50,879 nucleotides of DNA from Bacillus sp. MM2020_1 (GTDB lineage: Bacteria > Bacillota > Bacilli > Bacillales > Cytobacillaceae), in NCBI GenBank assembly GCA_011250595.1, contig JAANMP010000033.1:1-50879 (forward strand), read 5' to 3'. Shown here in pieces: positions 31,764 to 40,257 of this stretch. The notes beneath the pieces were generated by a model. The model did not search any database, was not told where the DNA came from, and saw only the letters and a list, made by a program, of their open reading frames with translations. Within the stretch, counting starts at the first letter, position 1; each line of letters opens with the position of its first letter. The position numbers and the translations under genes were made by a program.

Positions 31764-31890
31764 AATGAAAAAGGTGTTGGGGTTGCTATTGTTGGAACTG
31801 GTCTTTCATGGGAGAGGTGAAAAGACATTGAAGACATTGTCATTAACACTTTCATTTTCGATTTATGACTTTTCAATGAATAAGTACTAA
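31764..31890 (+). pseudogene. Possible decayed Gfo/Idh oxidoreductase start
   Basis: ATGAAAAAGG is followed, after a one-base shift, by codons for GVAIVGTG, the Rossmann start of a Gfo/Idh/MocA protein, and then by decay. The rest of 31512-32126 shows no gene. Weak, because only one motif supports it. Confidence 0.25.
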
Positions 31891-32125
31891 AAATTCTGGG
31901 TTTACTACATATATATTTACCAAAAGAGTGTAATACCAATTGTATTAAATAGAAAAATGTATCTAGGTTACTTTTTATATTTCTGCCATTTTTCATTAGA
32001 ACAACATATTCCACAAAGAACGAACAGGAAAAAAAAGATGTAAGCTTAAGTATTGGGGAAAGCCTTGGGAACTCTTGATGAGGAAAAGCTATGGTGAATA
32101 ACGAAAAGGTATTAAAATGCAGTGA

Positions 32126-32157
32126 AAACCTCTCTGGAAATTAGAGAGGTCTTTTAA
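32126..32157 (-). terminator. Terminator of HxlR gene
   Basis: ACCTCTCT pairs with AGAGAGGT, with an A-run on the plus-strand 5' side and T-run on the other, just past the minus-strand stop. Confidence 0.75.
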
Positions 32158-32158
32158 T

Positions 32159-32470
32159 TTACAACCATTTATCTGCCCATTCCTCTAATGCCTTGAGCGA
32201 TCGTCCGAGCTCTGTCCCTTTTTTGGTTAACGAATATTCCGTCCGTACAGGACGGTCAGCAATAACATTTCTTAACACAATTCCATTTTCCTCGAGTTCT
32301 TTCATCCGTTCATTTAATACTCTTTTACTTAAGTCGGGAATGAATTTATGAATTTCACTAAATCTTTTTGGCTCCTCCATTAATGTATGAATAATGAGGC
32401 CTATCCATTTTTTCCCCATAATATGGTAGCATTCTTCAACTTTATTGCATAATTTATTTTCTGCATCCAT
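32159..32470 (-). CDS. HxlR-family transcriptional regulator
   Basis: 103 residues of HxlR winged-helix type: CYHIMGKKWIGLIIHTLMEE, KRFSEIHKFIPDLSKRVLNE, RMKELEENGIVLRNV, and the wing RPVRTEYSLTKKG. The conserved early Cys is present (KVEECYHIM). HxlR proteins sense electrophiles or oxidation. It is divergent from the ABM/VOC/Gfo operon, which makes that operon its plausible target. A 15-bp palindrome (32498-32512) lies upstream. Confidence 0.85.
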   Translation of the reverse strand: MDAENKLCNKVEECYHIMGKKWIGLIIHTLMEEPKRFSEIHKFIPDLSKRVLNERMKELEENGIVLRNVIADRPVRTEYSLTKKGTELGRSLKALEEWADKWL

Positions 32471-32497
32471 CTATTGACATCCCCTAATAGTATCTTG

Positions 32498-32512
32498 GTT
32501 ATTTTTAATAAC
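32498..32512. promoter_or_regulatory. Palindrome upstream of HxlR gene
   Basis: GTTATTTTTAATAAC, a near-perfect dyad 28 bp before the HxlR start, is a candidate operator. The remaining intergenic stretch to 32941 is AT-rich with no gene seen. Confidence 0.45.
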
Positions 32513-32941
32513 TATATAATTATAATAACAAAAGCAGTTGTTAAAATAAAGTATTTACTGGAACAAAATTACCAAGTGAATAGAATCTGTTATTATTCGT
32601 TCACTAATTTGACATATATAAATCGACAGCAAAATTTAAAGAAGTTATTTTAGTTACATAAAGTTACCTAGTTATTGATTAGATTGATAGAACATTGTGT
32701 CATATTGTTTAGGAACAGGAATTTCAAAGCCGATTATTACAGCTGAATGCGTAAAGAATAGTTTTATTGACATGGTAATTAAATATTTTTATACTAAAAG
32801 TAACTTCATTGTGATACAACTGTACCGTAATATGGTTAAAAATAAAATAAGAGAGTATTTACTATAAATGAAATTTAGGACCAAATGATTTCTTAGACTT
32901 TCTTGTTTTTTTTAAAATTAAAAATAGAAGGAGCTAAAAAA

Positions 32942-33229
32942 ATGATTAGAGTGGTTTGTAAGGGAAAACTTAAATCAGGCGTAAATGTTGAAGAGTATCT
33001 AATTCTTGCTAGAGAAGTTGTGACAGAAACCAGAAAAGAAAAAGGATGCATAATGTATACTCTTCATGAAGATATCAATGATCCATCCATCATTACAACG
33101 ATTGAAGAATGGGAGGATGAAGAGGATATCAAACAACACAATAAAAGTGAACATGTCGTGAAAATTGTTCCAGAGCTGAGGAAACTGAGAGAAAGCACAG
33201 AAATCAACCATTATAGAGAAGTGAAATAA
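32942..33229 (+). CDS. ABM-domain monooxygenase-like protein
   Basis: 95 residues from ATG 32942 (GAAGGAGC upstream) with the antibiotic-biosynthesis-monooxygenase fold: IRVVCKGKLKSGVNVEEYLI, ETRKEKGCIMYTLHEDINDP, TTIEEWEDEEDIKQHNKSEH. These small dimeric proteins act on quinones, haem or aromatic compounds. First gene of an apparent operon with a VOC protein and a Gfo/Idh dehydrogenase. Confidence 0.85.
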   Translation: MIRVVCKGKLKSGVNVEEYLILAREVVTETRKEKGCIMYTLHEDINDPSIITTIEEWEDEEDIKQHNKSEHVVKIVPELRKLRESTEINHYREVK

Positions 33230-33314
33230 TTACGGCCAATTTATAACGGTTAATAAAGAAAAGGCAGAGGTTGCTATCGTTTAAAAAAAAGTAAAAACAA
33301 TGGTGGGATAAACG

Positions 33315-33707
33315 ATGATTAAAGGGATTAATCACAAAGGATTTCATGTAGAAGATATGGAACGCTCATTGGATTTTTATTGCAAAAAGCTTGGTTTTAT
33401 GAAAGCGTTTGAATTGAATCAACCAAATGGTGAACCGTGGATTGTCTACGTAAAAGTGGCGGATGGGTGTTTCATTGAATTATTTTACGGAGGTGCCGAG
33501 GGGGTTAAGAACAGAGCAGACCATATCTGTTTCGAGGTTGATGATATCCATGAAACAGCGGATCAATTGAAGAAAAAGGGAGTCCCTTTAGAAGTTGAAA
33601 TTTCTCAAGGCAGGGCTTTGAACCATCAATTCTGGGTATTAGATCCCGATGGAAATTGGCTCGAGTTTATGGAAATGAATCCTGAATCCCCACATATGAA
33701 AAGTTAA
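33315..33707 (+). CDS. VOC/glyoxalase-family protein
   Basis: 130 residues with both beta-alpha-beta-beta-beta modules: GINHKGFHVEDMERSLDFYC, GFMKAFEL, DGCFIELFYGG, then ADHICFEVDDIHETADQLKK and DPDGNWLEFMEM. Metal ligands His (NHKGFHV), Glu (CFIELF), His (DHICF) and Glu (WLEFM) are all in place. Reaction unknown. Same direction as the flanking ABM and Gfo/Idh genes; a joint role in degrading an aromatic or sugar-like compound is inference. Confidence 0.87.
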   Translation: MIKGINHKGFHVEDMERSLDFYCKKLGFMKAFELNQPNGEPWIVYVKVADGCFIELFYGGAEGVKNRADHICFEVDDIHETADQLKKKGVPLEVEISQGRALNHQFWVLDPDGNWLEFMEMNPESPHMKS

Positions 33708-33737
33708 GTTAGATGAAAAAAGAAGGGGATTATTGCT

Positions 33738-34712
33738 ATGAAATTTAACAAAGTTCGTTGGGGCATTATTGGATGTGGTGATGTGACGGAAGTGAAAAGT
33801 GGACCTGCATTCCAAAAAATAAATAATTCAGAGTTAGTCGCCGTAATGAGAAGAACCGGTGAACTTGCAAAAGACTATGCAAAAAGACATAATGTACCGA
33901 AATGGTACGATGATGCCGACGCACTTATAAACGATCCAGATGTTGATGCTGTCTATATTGCGACACCACCTGATTCACATAAAGAATATACAATTAAAGT
34001 TGCAAAGGCAGGAAAGCCTGTTTATGTAGAAAAGCCAATGGCTCTCAATTTTGAAGAATGCAATGAAATGATCGCTGCTTGCAAGGCGGCACAAGTTCCA
34101 TTATATGTTTCTTACTACCGTAGGGCATTGCCTCGTTTTGTAAAAATAAAAGAGTTGTTGGAAAATAAAGCAATCGGAGACGTTCGGTTCGTTTCAACAA
34201 CACAATATCAAAAAGCTTTGGAAGATGTGAAGGATTCACAAAATCTCCCGTGGAGGGTTCAACCTGAATTGTCCGGAGGGGGCCTGTTTTATGATTTAGC
34301 CAGTCATACGCTTGATCTATTAGATTTTTTGCTGGGACCTATTAAATATGTTAAAGGTTTTGCATCGAATCAAGCAGGCAATTATCATGCGGAAGATATC
34401 GTTACAGGTACCTATCGATTTGAATCTGGAATTCACGGCGTAGGAAATTGGTGTTTTTCTGCATTTGATGATGTGGATGTGAATGAAATCGTTGGGAGTA
34501 AAGGAAAAATTTCTTTTTCTACTTTTGGTAATGAGCCTATTATTTTGACGACCGCAAGTAGAACAGAGAAATGGAGTTTTGAACCCCCACAACACGTCCA
34601 TCTACCTCTTGTAGAAACGATTGTGGCTGACTTAACAGGAGGTGCCGGCCAATGCTCTAGCACTGGGGTGACCGGTGCGAGAACCAACTGGGTCATGGGT
34701 GAATTTAGATAA
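33738..34712 (+). CDS. Gfo/Idh/MocA-family oxidoreductase
   Basis: 324 residues. NAD(P)-binding Rossmann motif near the start (VRWGIIGCGDVTE), EKP motif (VYVEKPMALN), and the C-terminal domain with GGGLFYDLASHTLDLLDFLL holding the usual D-x3-H catalytic pair. The end (CSSTGVTGARTNWVMGEF) is typical. It oxidises or reduces a sugar or inositol-like substrate. Last gene of the three-gene unit. Confidence 0.88.
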   Translation: MKFNKVRWGIIGCGDVTEVKSGPAFQKINNSELVAVMRRTGELAKDYAKRHNVPKWYDDADALINDPDVDAVYIATPPDSHKEYTIKVAKAGKPVYVEKPMALNFEECNEMIAACKAAQVPLYVSYYRRALPRFVKIKELLENKAIGDVRFVSTTQYQKALEDVKDSQNLPWRVQPELSGGGLFYDLASHTLDLLDFLLGPIKYVKGFASNQAGNYHAEDIVTGTYRFESGIHGVGNWCFSAFDDVDVNEIVGSKGKISFSTFGNEPIILTTASRTEKWSFEPPQHVHLPLVETIVADLTGGAGQCSSTGVTGARTNWVMGEFR

Positions 34713-34814
34713 GGGACACCAGCTACTCATTCTTTTAAATTTGAATGGGGCCGCTTTTTTACTTTATATAGTTTCATAGAGTACAAAATATCGGATATTC
34801 GCTAAACAAAGAAA

Positions 34815-34845
34815 GACCGGGCGGTTTTTGCCCGGTTTTTCTTAT
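34815..34845 (+). terminator. Terminator
   Basis: ACCGGGC pairs with GCCCGGT around GGTTTTT, followed by five T. It may serve the operon ending at 34712 and sits at the 3' end of the convergent DUF1450-like gene. Confidence 0.8.
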
Positions 34846-35081
34846 TACGGAGACGGTTTAACCGTTTGAAGTATTTTTTCTAGCAAGCTTACAGCATCAT
34901 CAGCCTCGAGGGTTGTTAATTGAATACGGCAAAACGGCCTGACTCTACATTCTAAACACCTGTGAAAGCAGTCTACAATACAAACATCTACATCCTTTTG
35001 ATAATAGAGGCGAAGAAGGTCAATGACTTTGTCAGCATCAGTTACTTTAATGTTTCGCTCACAAAATTTAGCCACTCTCAT
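34845..35081 (-). CDS. DUF1450-like cysteine-rich protein
   Basis: 78 residues with six cysteines: CERNIKVTDADKVIDLL, VDVCIVDCFHRCLECRVRPF, then LEADDAVSLLEKIL. The spacing resembles the DUF1450/YuzB family (short Fe-S or thioredoxin-like proteins, CxxxC...CxxC...PF). Role unknown. It ends at a strong terminator. Confidence 0.65.
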   Translation of the reverse strand: MRVAKFCERNIKVTDADKVIDLLRLYYQKDVDVCIVDCFHRCLECRVRPFCRIQLTTLEADDAVSLLEKILQTVKPSP

Positions 35082-35111
35082 TCTACTTTTTCCTCTTTTA
35101 ATAGAATGCTT

Positions 35112-36080
35112 CTATTCCTCATCATAATGGATAAATTGAATATCCAAAGTACGAAGATAGGTTTGCAGACCTGCATCTTGGATGGGGATAATGAATGCGG
35201 GTTCCCCTGATTCATTATGGTGAGAGTGCCACAGCCCTGGCGGGGTAACGAAGGCTTTTCCTGTTACCCAGTCAATCCGAATCGGATCAATGATTTGCTT
35301 GGTAAGAGGGTCTACCTTATCCCCAACTAATGTATAGGTCCCAGGTGCAGCATGGGCAACAAAGTCAAGTGCAACTGATTTATGACTATGGGGAGCTTGG
35401 TTTGCACCGGCGGGAACAATGCCAAACATAGCCCATAAAACATGTGTAATTGTTAAAGTTTGTTCGAAATTTTGATTATTTAACAAAATGGAGATGCGAT
35501 TTTTTAAATGTGCATCGGGTGCATTAGCTACCTCATCTAATTTTGCTTTCGCCCGTTCCGCTGAATAAAGCGTTGGTTTAAAACGCGCCTCTGTAGCTTT
35601 AGCTCCCAAGTAGTCAAGAAGTGGAGTGTCCAAAATGTAGTAGATGGTTGAATCCTCTGCAGCTAGATGACGACTAACTGATCCGGCTGGTAGTGTTAAA
35701 AAGTCACCTTTTTTCCAACCGATGGTTTGACCATTTACTTCAGTAGTGCCATCCCCCGAAATTATATAATATAATTCACTAGTTGCATTTGGTTGTGTTT
35801 GAATCGAATCTCCTGCCTTAATTCGGATAAAGTTTGCAAGGAGGGAGGGGCTTGTTGCTGGATATTTGGTTTTCAGTTCATTAGATAAATCCAGTGATAT
35901 AATACGAGTTTCTCCTGAATTATATAGTTCAGGTGCAAATTCTTTAGGCGGGATCGGACTAGTAATCCCACTGCCGATTGGATCAGCAGCCGTGCTATAC
36001 TCGTAAAAAAGGGCATCCTCGGTCCAGTTTTCGCTCACAGTTCCAATATAAAATTCACCTGGTTGAACATTATTTGACAT
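35112..36080 (-). CDS. Bicupin protein (gentisate dioxygenase-like)
   Basis: 322 residues from ATG 36080, chosen because AAAGGAGG lies just upstream; a longer in-frame opening to 36182 lacks one. Two cupin modules are visible: ELYYIISGDGTTEVNG...GDFLTLPAGSVSRH and PHSHKSVALDFVA...FVTPPGLWHSHHNES. Several His ligands for Fe or Mn are kept in the second module (HSHKS, WHSHH). Related proteins are gentisate 1,2-dioxygenases or acidic cupins. Substrate unknown. Confidence 0.78.
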   Translation of the reverse strand: MSNNVQPGEFYIGTVSENWTEDALFYEYSTAADPIGSGITSPIPPKEFAPELYNSGETRIISLDLSNELKTKYPATSPSLLANFIRIKAGDSIQTQPNATSELYYIISGDGTTEVNGQTIGWKKGDFLTLPAGSVSRHLAAEDSTIYYILDTPLLDYLGAKATEARFKPTLYSAERAKAKLDEVANAPDAHLKNRISILLNNQNFEQTLTITHVLWAMFGIVPAGANQAPHSHKSVALDFVAHAAPGTYTLVGDKVDPLTKQIIDPIRIDWVTGKAFVTPPGLWHSHHNESGEPAFIIPIQDAGLQTYLRTLDIQFIHYDEE

Positions 36081-36393
36081 AGGTAAACCTCCTTTTATTT
36101 GAAAAATTTTATCATGTATATTGTAATACAGTTTTAGGTAAAATGGTAAATTTTTCTTCCTTTTTTCCTTTACCTCTTCCACTGGAAAACCCGGTTAAAT
36201 TTCAAATTTGTTTTAGACTAATGTAACTCTATTATGGTAGAAGCTATTTTGTCTTAATTAGAGGAGTTAATCGGAATATCTCCGCTTATGAAATCTCATA
36301 CCGATACGAAAATCAACAATGAATAACAACAGAGCCAAATCATAAGAGATTAATCCATACGGACAAAAATCGTGAAGAAACAGTATGAAATGG

Positions 36394-36486
36394 CTAGTCC
36401 TTATTTTTAAACCAGTTAACGACTCCAAAAATAATAAGCAGTAACCCGCCGATCTCAATCGCATGATCGGCCAAGTTAAGAATTCC
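36394..36486 (-). pseudogene. lspA: lspA 3' part (beyond IS607 element)
   Basis: Minus-strand codons read ILNLADHAIEIGGLLLIIFG and VVNWFKNKD, the last helix of signal peptidase II with the second catalytic Asp (NLADHAIE). Joined to 38936-39284 at the GG target it restores SGG-ILNLADH in frame. Confidence 0.88.
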
Positions 36487-36733
36487 AGCTCTCTAAAATC
36501 ATAACAAATCGTAACATTTGCCTTAGATTCTCGAGTAAAGGCAATTGTCCAACCCTTCGCTGGCCAGGGTTTAGCCTTCTTGCGAACACCTATGTCTTTC
36601 AGTCTCTTTTCTGAGCACCCCATAGGGCAGGAGTTACCTGGGCTACCTTTATCCTCTTACGGCAATCCTTCCATTGGAATTTTCACATTCAATTGAATGT
36701 CCGTACTAAAATAAAGGCTTAAAATTTGTATAG
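36487..36733 (-). ncRNA. Predicted omega RNA/right end of the IS607 element
   Basis: In TnpB elements the guide RNA spans the 3' end of tnpB to the right end, with the guide read from flanking DNA. Here the flank would give a guide copied from lspA codons (AATTCTTAACTTGGCC...). The scaffold position is inferred from family knowledge; I did not fold it. An open frame on this stretch (36267-36623) crosses the element end and is not a gene. Confidence 0.5.
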
Positions 36734-38194
36734 CTATTCTTGTATGACGGCATAATCAATAAAATCATCGATATACCACTGCTTAACATGCTTATGATTT
36801 TGAAAGGCCATTTCTTTAAGTGCGGACAACCATGCTTGAACTTTCTTCCAATGTTTAAATAAATCACTGACCTGATGTCCCTTTTTTGCTTCCTTGGCAA
36901 AAAGGACTGACATCATCTGATGTGGAATTTTTTCTTTGTAACCCATGGCACGACGTGCTAATACGAGGGCAGCACTTTGATGAATCGAGAGTCCGTACGT
37001 TTTTTGATATTTGACCCGTCCAATTAAGGAAGAATAGTAGGCTGGTACTTGGGCAAGAGAAATCTCCTCCTTAACACATTTTGAAATCAAGGTGGTGATG
37101 ATCTTCCGATAGACAAAGTTACTGCTCATGCGATTGAATTTTGTGTTTTTGCTTAAATCATTTTTGAAATATAAATCTTCAATGGCTATTATTTCGATTC
37201 CATTGGACTTCACCCACTCAATGACAGAAGCAACAGTAGTCCCAATCATTCCATTACGTTTGTTTGCACGAACACTATTAAGATCATTCATCCAAAATAC
37301 TTTACTTTTACAAAAATTTCCGTTTGGATGAACGATGGTAACAGCTAAATTGTCTGGATTGATATCGATGCCTGCACAGCCATTTGAAAAGTCATTGGAG
37401 GATGTTATTCCTTGGTTGAAGGTTAAATGGACATAGTATTTCCCGTTTTCTCGAAGGATTCGAACGCTATAGGCTTGTTCACTGGAAAGATAGGAGAGAA
37501 TCGTCATGATGTGTTTTTCGGAGAATTGAACTTCAAAACATAATCGGTCGTTCTTTTTGGAGGATAATGGATTTAATATTTTCATTTCTACTGAACGTTC
37601 TTCTGCATAACGTAGTTTGATATTTTCGTTTCCGCCTTTTGAGGCTTCACCGCGTGAAAAGAGGGCGTTGGTTCGAGAATCGATCCACTCTTGTTTAGTG
37701 ATTTTATGTTTATTTAAAAGTGTCAGCCTTTTCTTCGTACCATCCACCACTTTGGGGACACTGCCGTTTTCAATGTGGTAATGATAATAGTTCATTTTCT
37801 TGGTTAACTTTTGGATTCGGGACTGCTTGTACAATATAAGGTCACTCTTATTGGACTTGGTGGATTTTTGGATTTTTTCTATTTGCTCCTCTATTTTTTG
37901 TATCGCTGATTTATATTGCTCCACATACATTGGTAACAATTTCTTCTGCGAGGAAATCGAAGCTTCCGCCTCAAGAAACGCATCCCTCATATAGCGGGAG
38001 TTATTCAGAAATAACGGTTTTGCCTTCGCTACGGCTTTCTTTCGGTCCAATCCATCAAAGAGGCGTTCCCGCATAAAACGCTTAGCCGATTGAAATTTAC
38101 GCATGAGCTCATCCAGTATCATCGACTCATTTCCAGAAGGGTTTCTAATCACTCCGGTATAAGTAATCGCTTGATTACCCTCTTTTTTTGACAT
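36734..38194 (-). CDS. tnpB: TnpB-type RNA-guided nuclease of IS607 element
   Basis: 486 residues. A long helical N-terminal part is followed by the RuvC-like core: GCAGIDINPDNLAV (first Asp), IIAIEDLYFKND (Glu), and YQKTYGLSIHQSAALVLARR at the place of the third acidic residue, where I see His rather than Asp. No CxxC zinc finger is visible. TnpB proteins cut DNA guided by omega RNA and help the element persist. Whether this variant subfamily is nuclease-active cannot be decided from sequence. It overlaps tnpA by 20 bp. Confidence 0.85.
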   Translation of the reverse strand: MSKKEGNQAITYTGVIRNPSGNESMILDELMRKFQSAKRFMRERLFDGLDRKKAVAKAKPLFLNNSRYMRDAFLEAEASISSQKKLLPMYVEQYKSAIQKIEEQIEKIQKSTKSNKSDLILYKQSRIQKLTKKMNYYHYHIENGSVPKVVDGTKKRLTLLNKHKITKQEWIDSRTNALFSRGEASKGGNENIKLRYAEERSVEMKILNPLSSKKNDRLCFEVQFSEKHIMTILSYLSSEQAYSVRILRENGKYYVHLTFNQGITSSNDFSNGCAGIDINPDNLAVTIVHPNGNFCKSKVFWMNDLNSVRANKRNGMIGTTVASVIEWVKSNGIEIIAIEDLYFKNDLSKNTKFNRMSSNFVYRKIITTLISKCVKEEISLAQVPAYYSSLIGRVKYQKTYGLSIHQSAALVLARRAMGYKEKIPHQMMSVLFAKEAKKGHQVSDLFKHWKKVQAWLSALKEMAFQNHKHVKQWYIDDFIDYAVIQE

Positions 38195-38831
38195 CTTGAC
38201 CCTCCTTTTCTAACTCTGAAAGCGTCTTTTTCATTTTCTTAGAACCTCTTCTTCCATATAGTCTAGCAGAAAATGATGTCATAATGGAGATCAGGTATTC
38301 GACCATCTCCTCATTTAGTTCTTTCTTCTCTTGTTGTTCAATTGTAATAATTTCAACCCCATGAGACTGGCAGTAGGTCTCTAAATAATTGTATCCAAAT
38401 CGGGCTAAACGATCTTTATACTCGATAACAAAATAATCAATCGGTTCCTTATCGATAATGGATAGTAAACTCTTGATTCCTTTCCGGTTCTCATTAATTC
38501 CACTAGCAACCTCTTTAATCACATGTGAAATGGATATCCTTTTGTCAAAAGCAAAGGAAGTGAGCCTCCCAACTTGGCGATCCAAGTTACCCGCAACTTC
38601 CTGCTTTTTTGTAGAAACCCTCGCATAAATTACACAAACAGACGTTGTTTTACTCTCAGGTTCCACATCCATCATGCCGATAAGTTGTTCTAAATCGGTT
38701 TTTAAGTATCTTCGGTGACCTCCGCTTGTTTTATAAACTTTAATTTTGCCCAGTTCTTCCCAGCGCAAAATGGTTGTTCGAGTAATATTTAAAAACTCAC
38801 GTGCTTGTTTTTGTGATAAAAAAATAGACAT
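38175..38831 (-). CDS. tnpA: IS607 TnpA serine recombinase
   Basis: 218 residues from ATG 38831. A MerR-like helix-turn-helix (LSQKQAREFLNITRTTILRW, SGGHRRYLKTDLEQL) precedes a resolvase domain with the nucleophile Ser in VIYARVSTKKQ, LDRQVGRL and VIEYKDRLARFGY. It catalyses insertion at GG dinucleotides through a circular form. Intact, so the copy may still be active. Confidence 0.9.
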   Translation of the reverse strand: MSIFLSQKQAREFLNITRTTILRWEELGKIKVYKTSGGHRRYLKTDLEQLIGMMDVEPESKTTSVCVIYARVSTKKQEVAGNLDRQVGRLTSFAFDKRISISHVIKEVASGINENRKGIKSLLSIIDKEPIDYFVIEYKDRLARFGYNYLETYCQSHGVEIITIEQQEKKELNEEMVEYLISIMTSFSARLYGRRGSKKMKKTLSELEKEGQDVKKRG

Positions 38832-38935
38832 TGAGATCACCCCTAAATCTATTTTACTATTTATCAAAATCGTTTCTACAATAATTTTTGTACAATTAAT
38901 TACATTTCGTTATATTTTTCCGATAACTGTTAGGA

Positions 38936-39284
38936 CCACCAGAGCGAATGATAAAATCTGTTACCTGCCCAAACACAAGTCGATCAATGCCATTTTTCCA
39001 ATTGCTCCTCCGACTAGGAATCCAAAACTACTATCAATGAGAGCTCCTTTCATTTCTTCATTTCTGCGAAAATATAAAACAACAATCACAAATAACACAG
39101 CCCCAACTCCGAAGAGCCGCGCATAGCCTTGAAATAAACCTCCTGCCATCCCGCTATTTTCGATATGTGTGAGTGGAATTCCCCACATGGTTACTGTTTC
39201 ATTGATGTCGATGTAGGTCCGAATTAGATATTTAGTAAGCTGGTCCATCACAATTACAAGAATTGCAATCACATAAAATAGCAT
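38936..39284 (-). pseudogene. lspA: lspA 5' part (signal peptidase II), interrupted
   Basis: Start MLFYVIAILVIVMDQLTKYL and the block PLTHIENSGMAGGLFQGYAR are signal peptidase II. After FLVGGAIG the frame shifts by one base near 38996 and then continues GIDRLVFGQVTDFIIRSGG (first catalytic Asp) up to the IS607 junction. Signal peptidase II removes lipoprotein signal peptides. This copy is broken twice, so the cell probably has another lspA. Confidence 0.88.
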
Positions 39285-39605
39285 AAATAGACCTTCTTTC
39301 TCTCAGAATCATTTGTATCCTAATCATCAGTATAATTGAAAGATTTTTTCTATTCTATTTTGGTGCTTTTATATGTATATTTGATGTTGTTAAAATACCT
39401 AGCACATAGTACAGCTGTATTTGCCATTTTCTAAATGATAAAATAACAGAATGGATGGTGATTTTATAAAGTGGGAAGATGTTCGAAATGCATTCCCAAA
39501 TCAATGGGTATTATTCTGTGGAGCTTTAATAGTTAGTTGAAATTTAGCCATAAATTACGAATGTATTTTTTCGACAACAACACTAAAATGGACGGAGTGA
39601 ATAAA

Positions 39606-39917
39606 ATGGCAATGGGTGAGTATAAACTCGATTTACCAGATGATGTTATCCAATTAATAAATGAACTTGGAAAGGGTACCACTGTTGTTGATTCTATAAA
39701 GACTTCCATCGCAATTAGCTTATTTGTCGCAAAATCAGTTTCACTCGCTAGAGCAGCAGAGATTGCCAATTTATCAATAAATGATTTTATATATGTCCTT
39801 CAAATAAAAAAAATACCTTGGTCCGAATATACGGAAGAGAGTCTGAATAACGATAAAGAAACGATAGCCGATTTATTAAGAGAAAAGAAAAATGATTATG
39901 ACAAAAATAGTTTGTAA
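39606..39917 (+). CDS. UPF0175 protein (antitoxin-like)
   Basis: 103 residues from ATG 39606 (GGACGGAGTG upstream): YKLDLPDDVIQLINELGKGT, SIAISLFVAKSVSLARAAEI, ANLSINDFIYVLQIKKIPWS. This matches the UPF0175 family, small helix-turn-helix proteins often paired with PIN or similar toxins. No toxin gene is adjacent here, so it may be solitary. A strong terminator follows. Confidence 0.78.
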   Translation: MAMGEYKLDLPDDVIQLINELGKGTTVVDSIKTSIAISLFVAKSVSLARAAEIANLSINDFIYVLQIKKIPWSEYTEESLNNDKETIADLLREKKNDYDKNSL

Positions 39918-39978
39918 TTCAAGTTAGAAGGGTTAAATGCCCTCACACAAAAAAAGACTAAAAAATAACCAAAATAGC

Positions 39979-40016
39979 CAAAAACGCCATCAAAATTCAC
40001 TTTTGATGGCGTTTTT
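39979..40016. terminator. Terminator
   Basis: AAAAACGCCATCAAAA pairs perfectly with TTTTGATGGCGTTTTT. Confidence 0.88.
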
Positions 40017-40257
40017 GTGATGTTTCGTGTTAAAAATGCCACCAAAAGTGAAAAATGGCCATTCGCTTTCCCTCGTTATTCTCGATATTGTAGAAGCGTA
40101 GAGGATGAGGGATTTTACAAAACCCTCGCATAGGACATGGTGAGGAAAAGTTGTCAGAAAATATTCACATATTATTGAAAAACATATGACCTTTTTCTTC
40201 ATTTTTTTCTATATAGAGTGTGAGGGGATTTTTTAAAAGAAAGAGAGTGGTGGAAAG

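Larger units (their letters stand above)
36487..38937 (-). mobile_element. IS607-family insertion sequence (tnpA + tnpB)
   Basis: About 2.45 kb between the two halves of lspA. Both junctions carry the GG dinucleotide used by IS607 serine transposases (CTCTGGTGG | TCCTAAC at the tnpA end, AGAGCT-GG | AATTC at the tnpB end). It encodes a MerR-type/serine-resolvase TnpA and a TnpB, overlapping by 20 bp. The 250 bp after tnpB (36487-36733) have no gene and probably carry the right end and the omega RNA. Confidence 0.9.

Noticed and set aside
31655..32014. 119-codon minus-strand frame
   Set aside because: Serine/phenylalanine-rich low-complexity translation of AT-rich intergenic DNA, without a binding site; more likely chance.
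36267..36623. 118-codon minus-strand frame
   Set aside because: It crosses the IS607 right end and the lspA fragment in the wrong frame, so it cannot be a natural gene.
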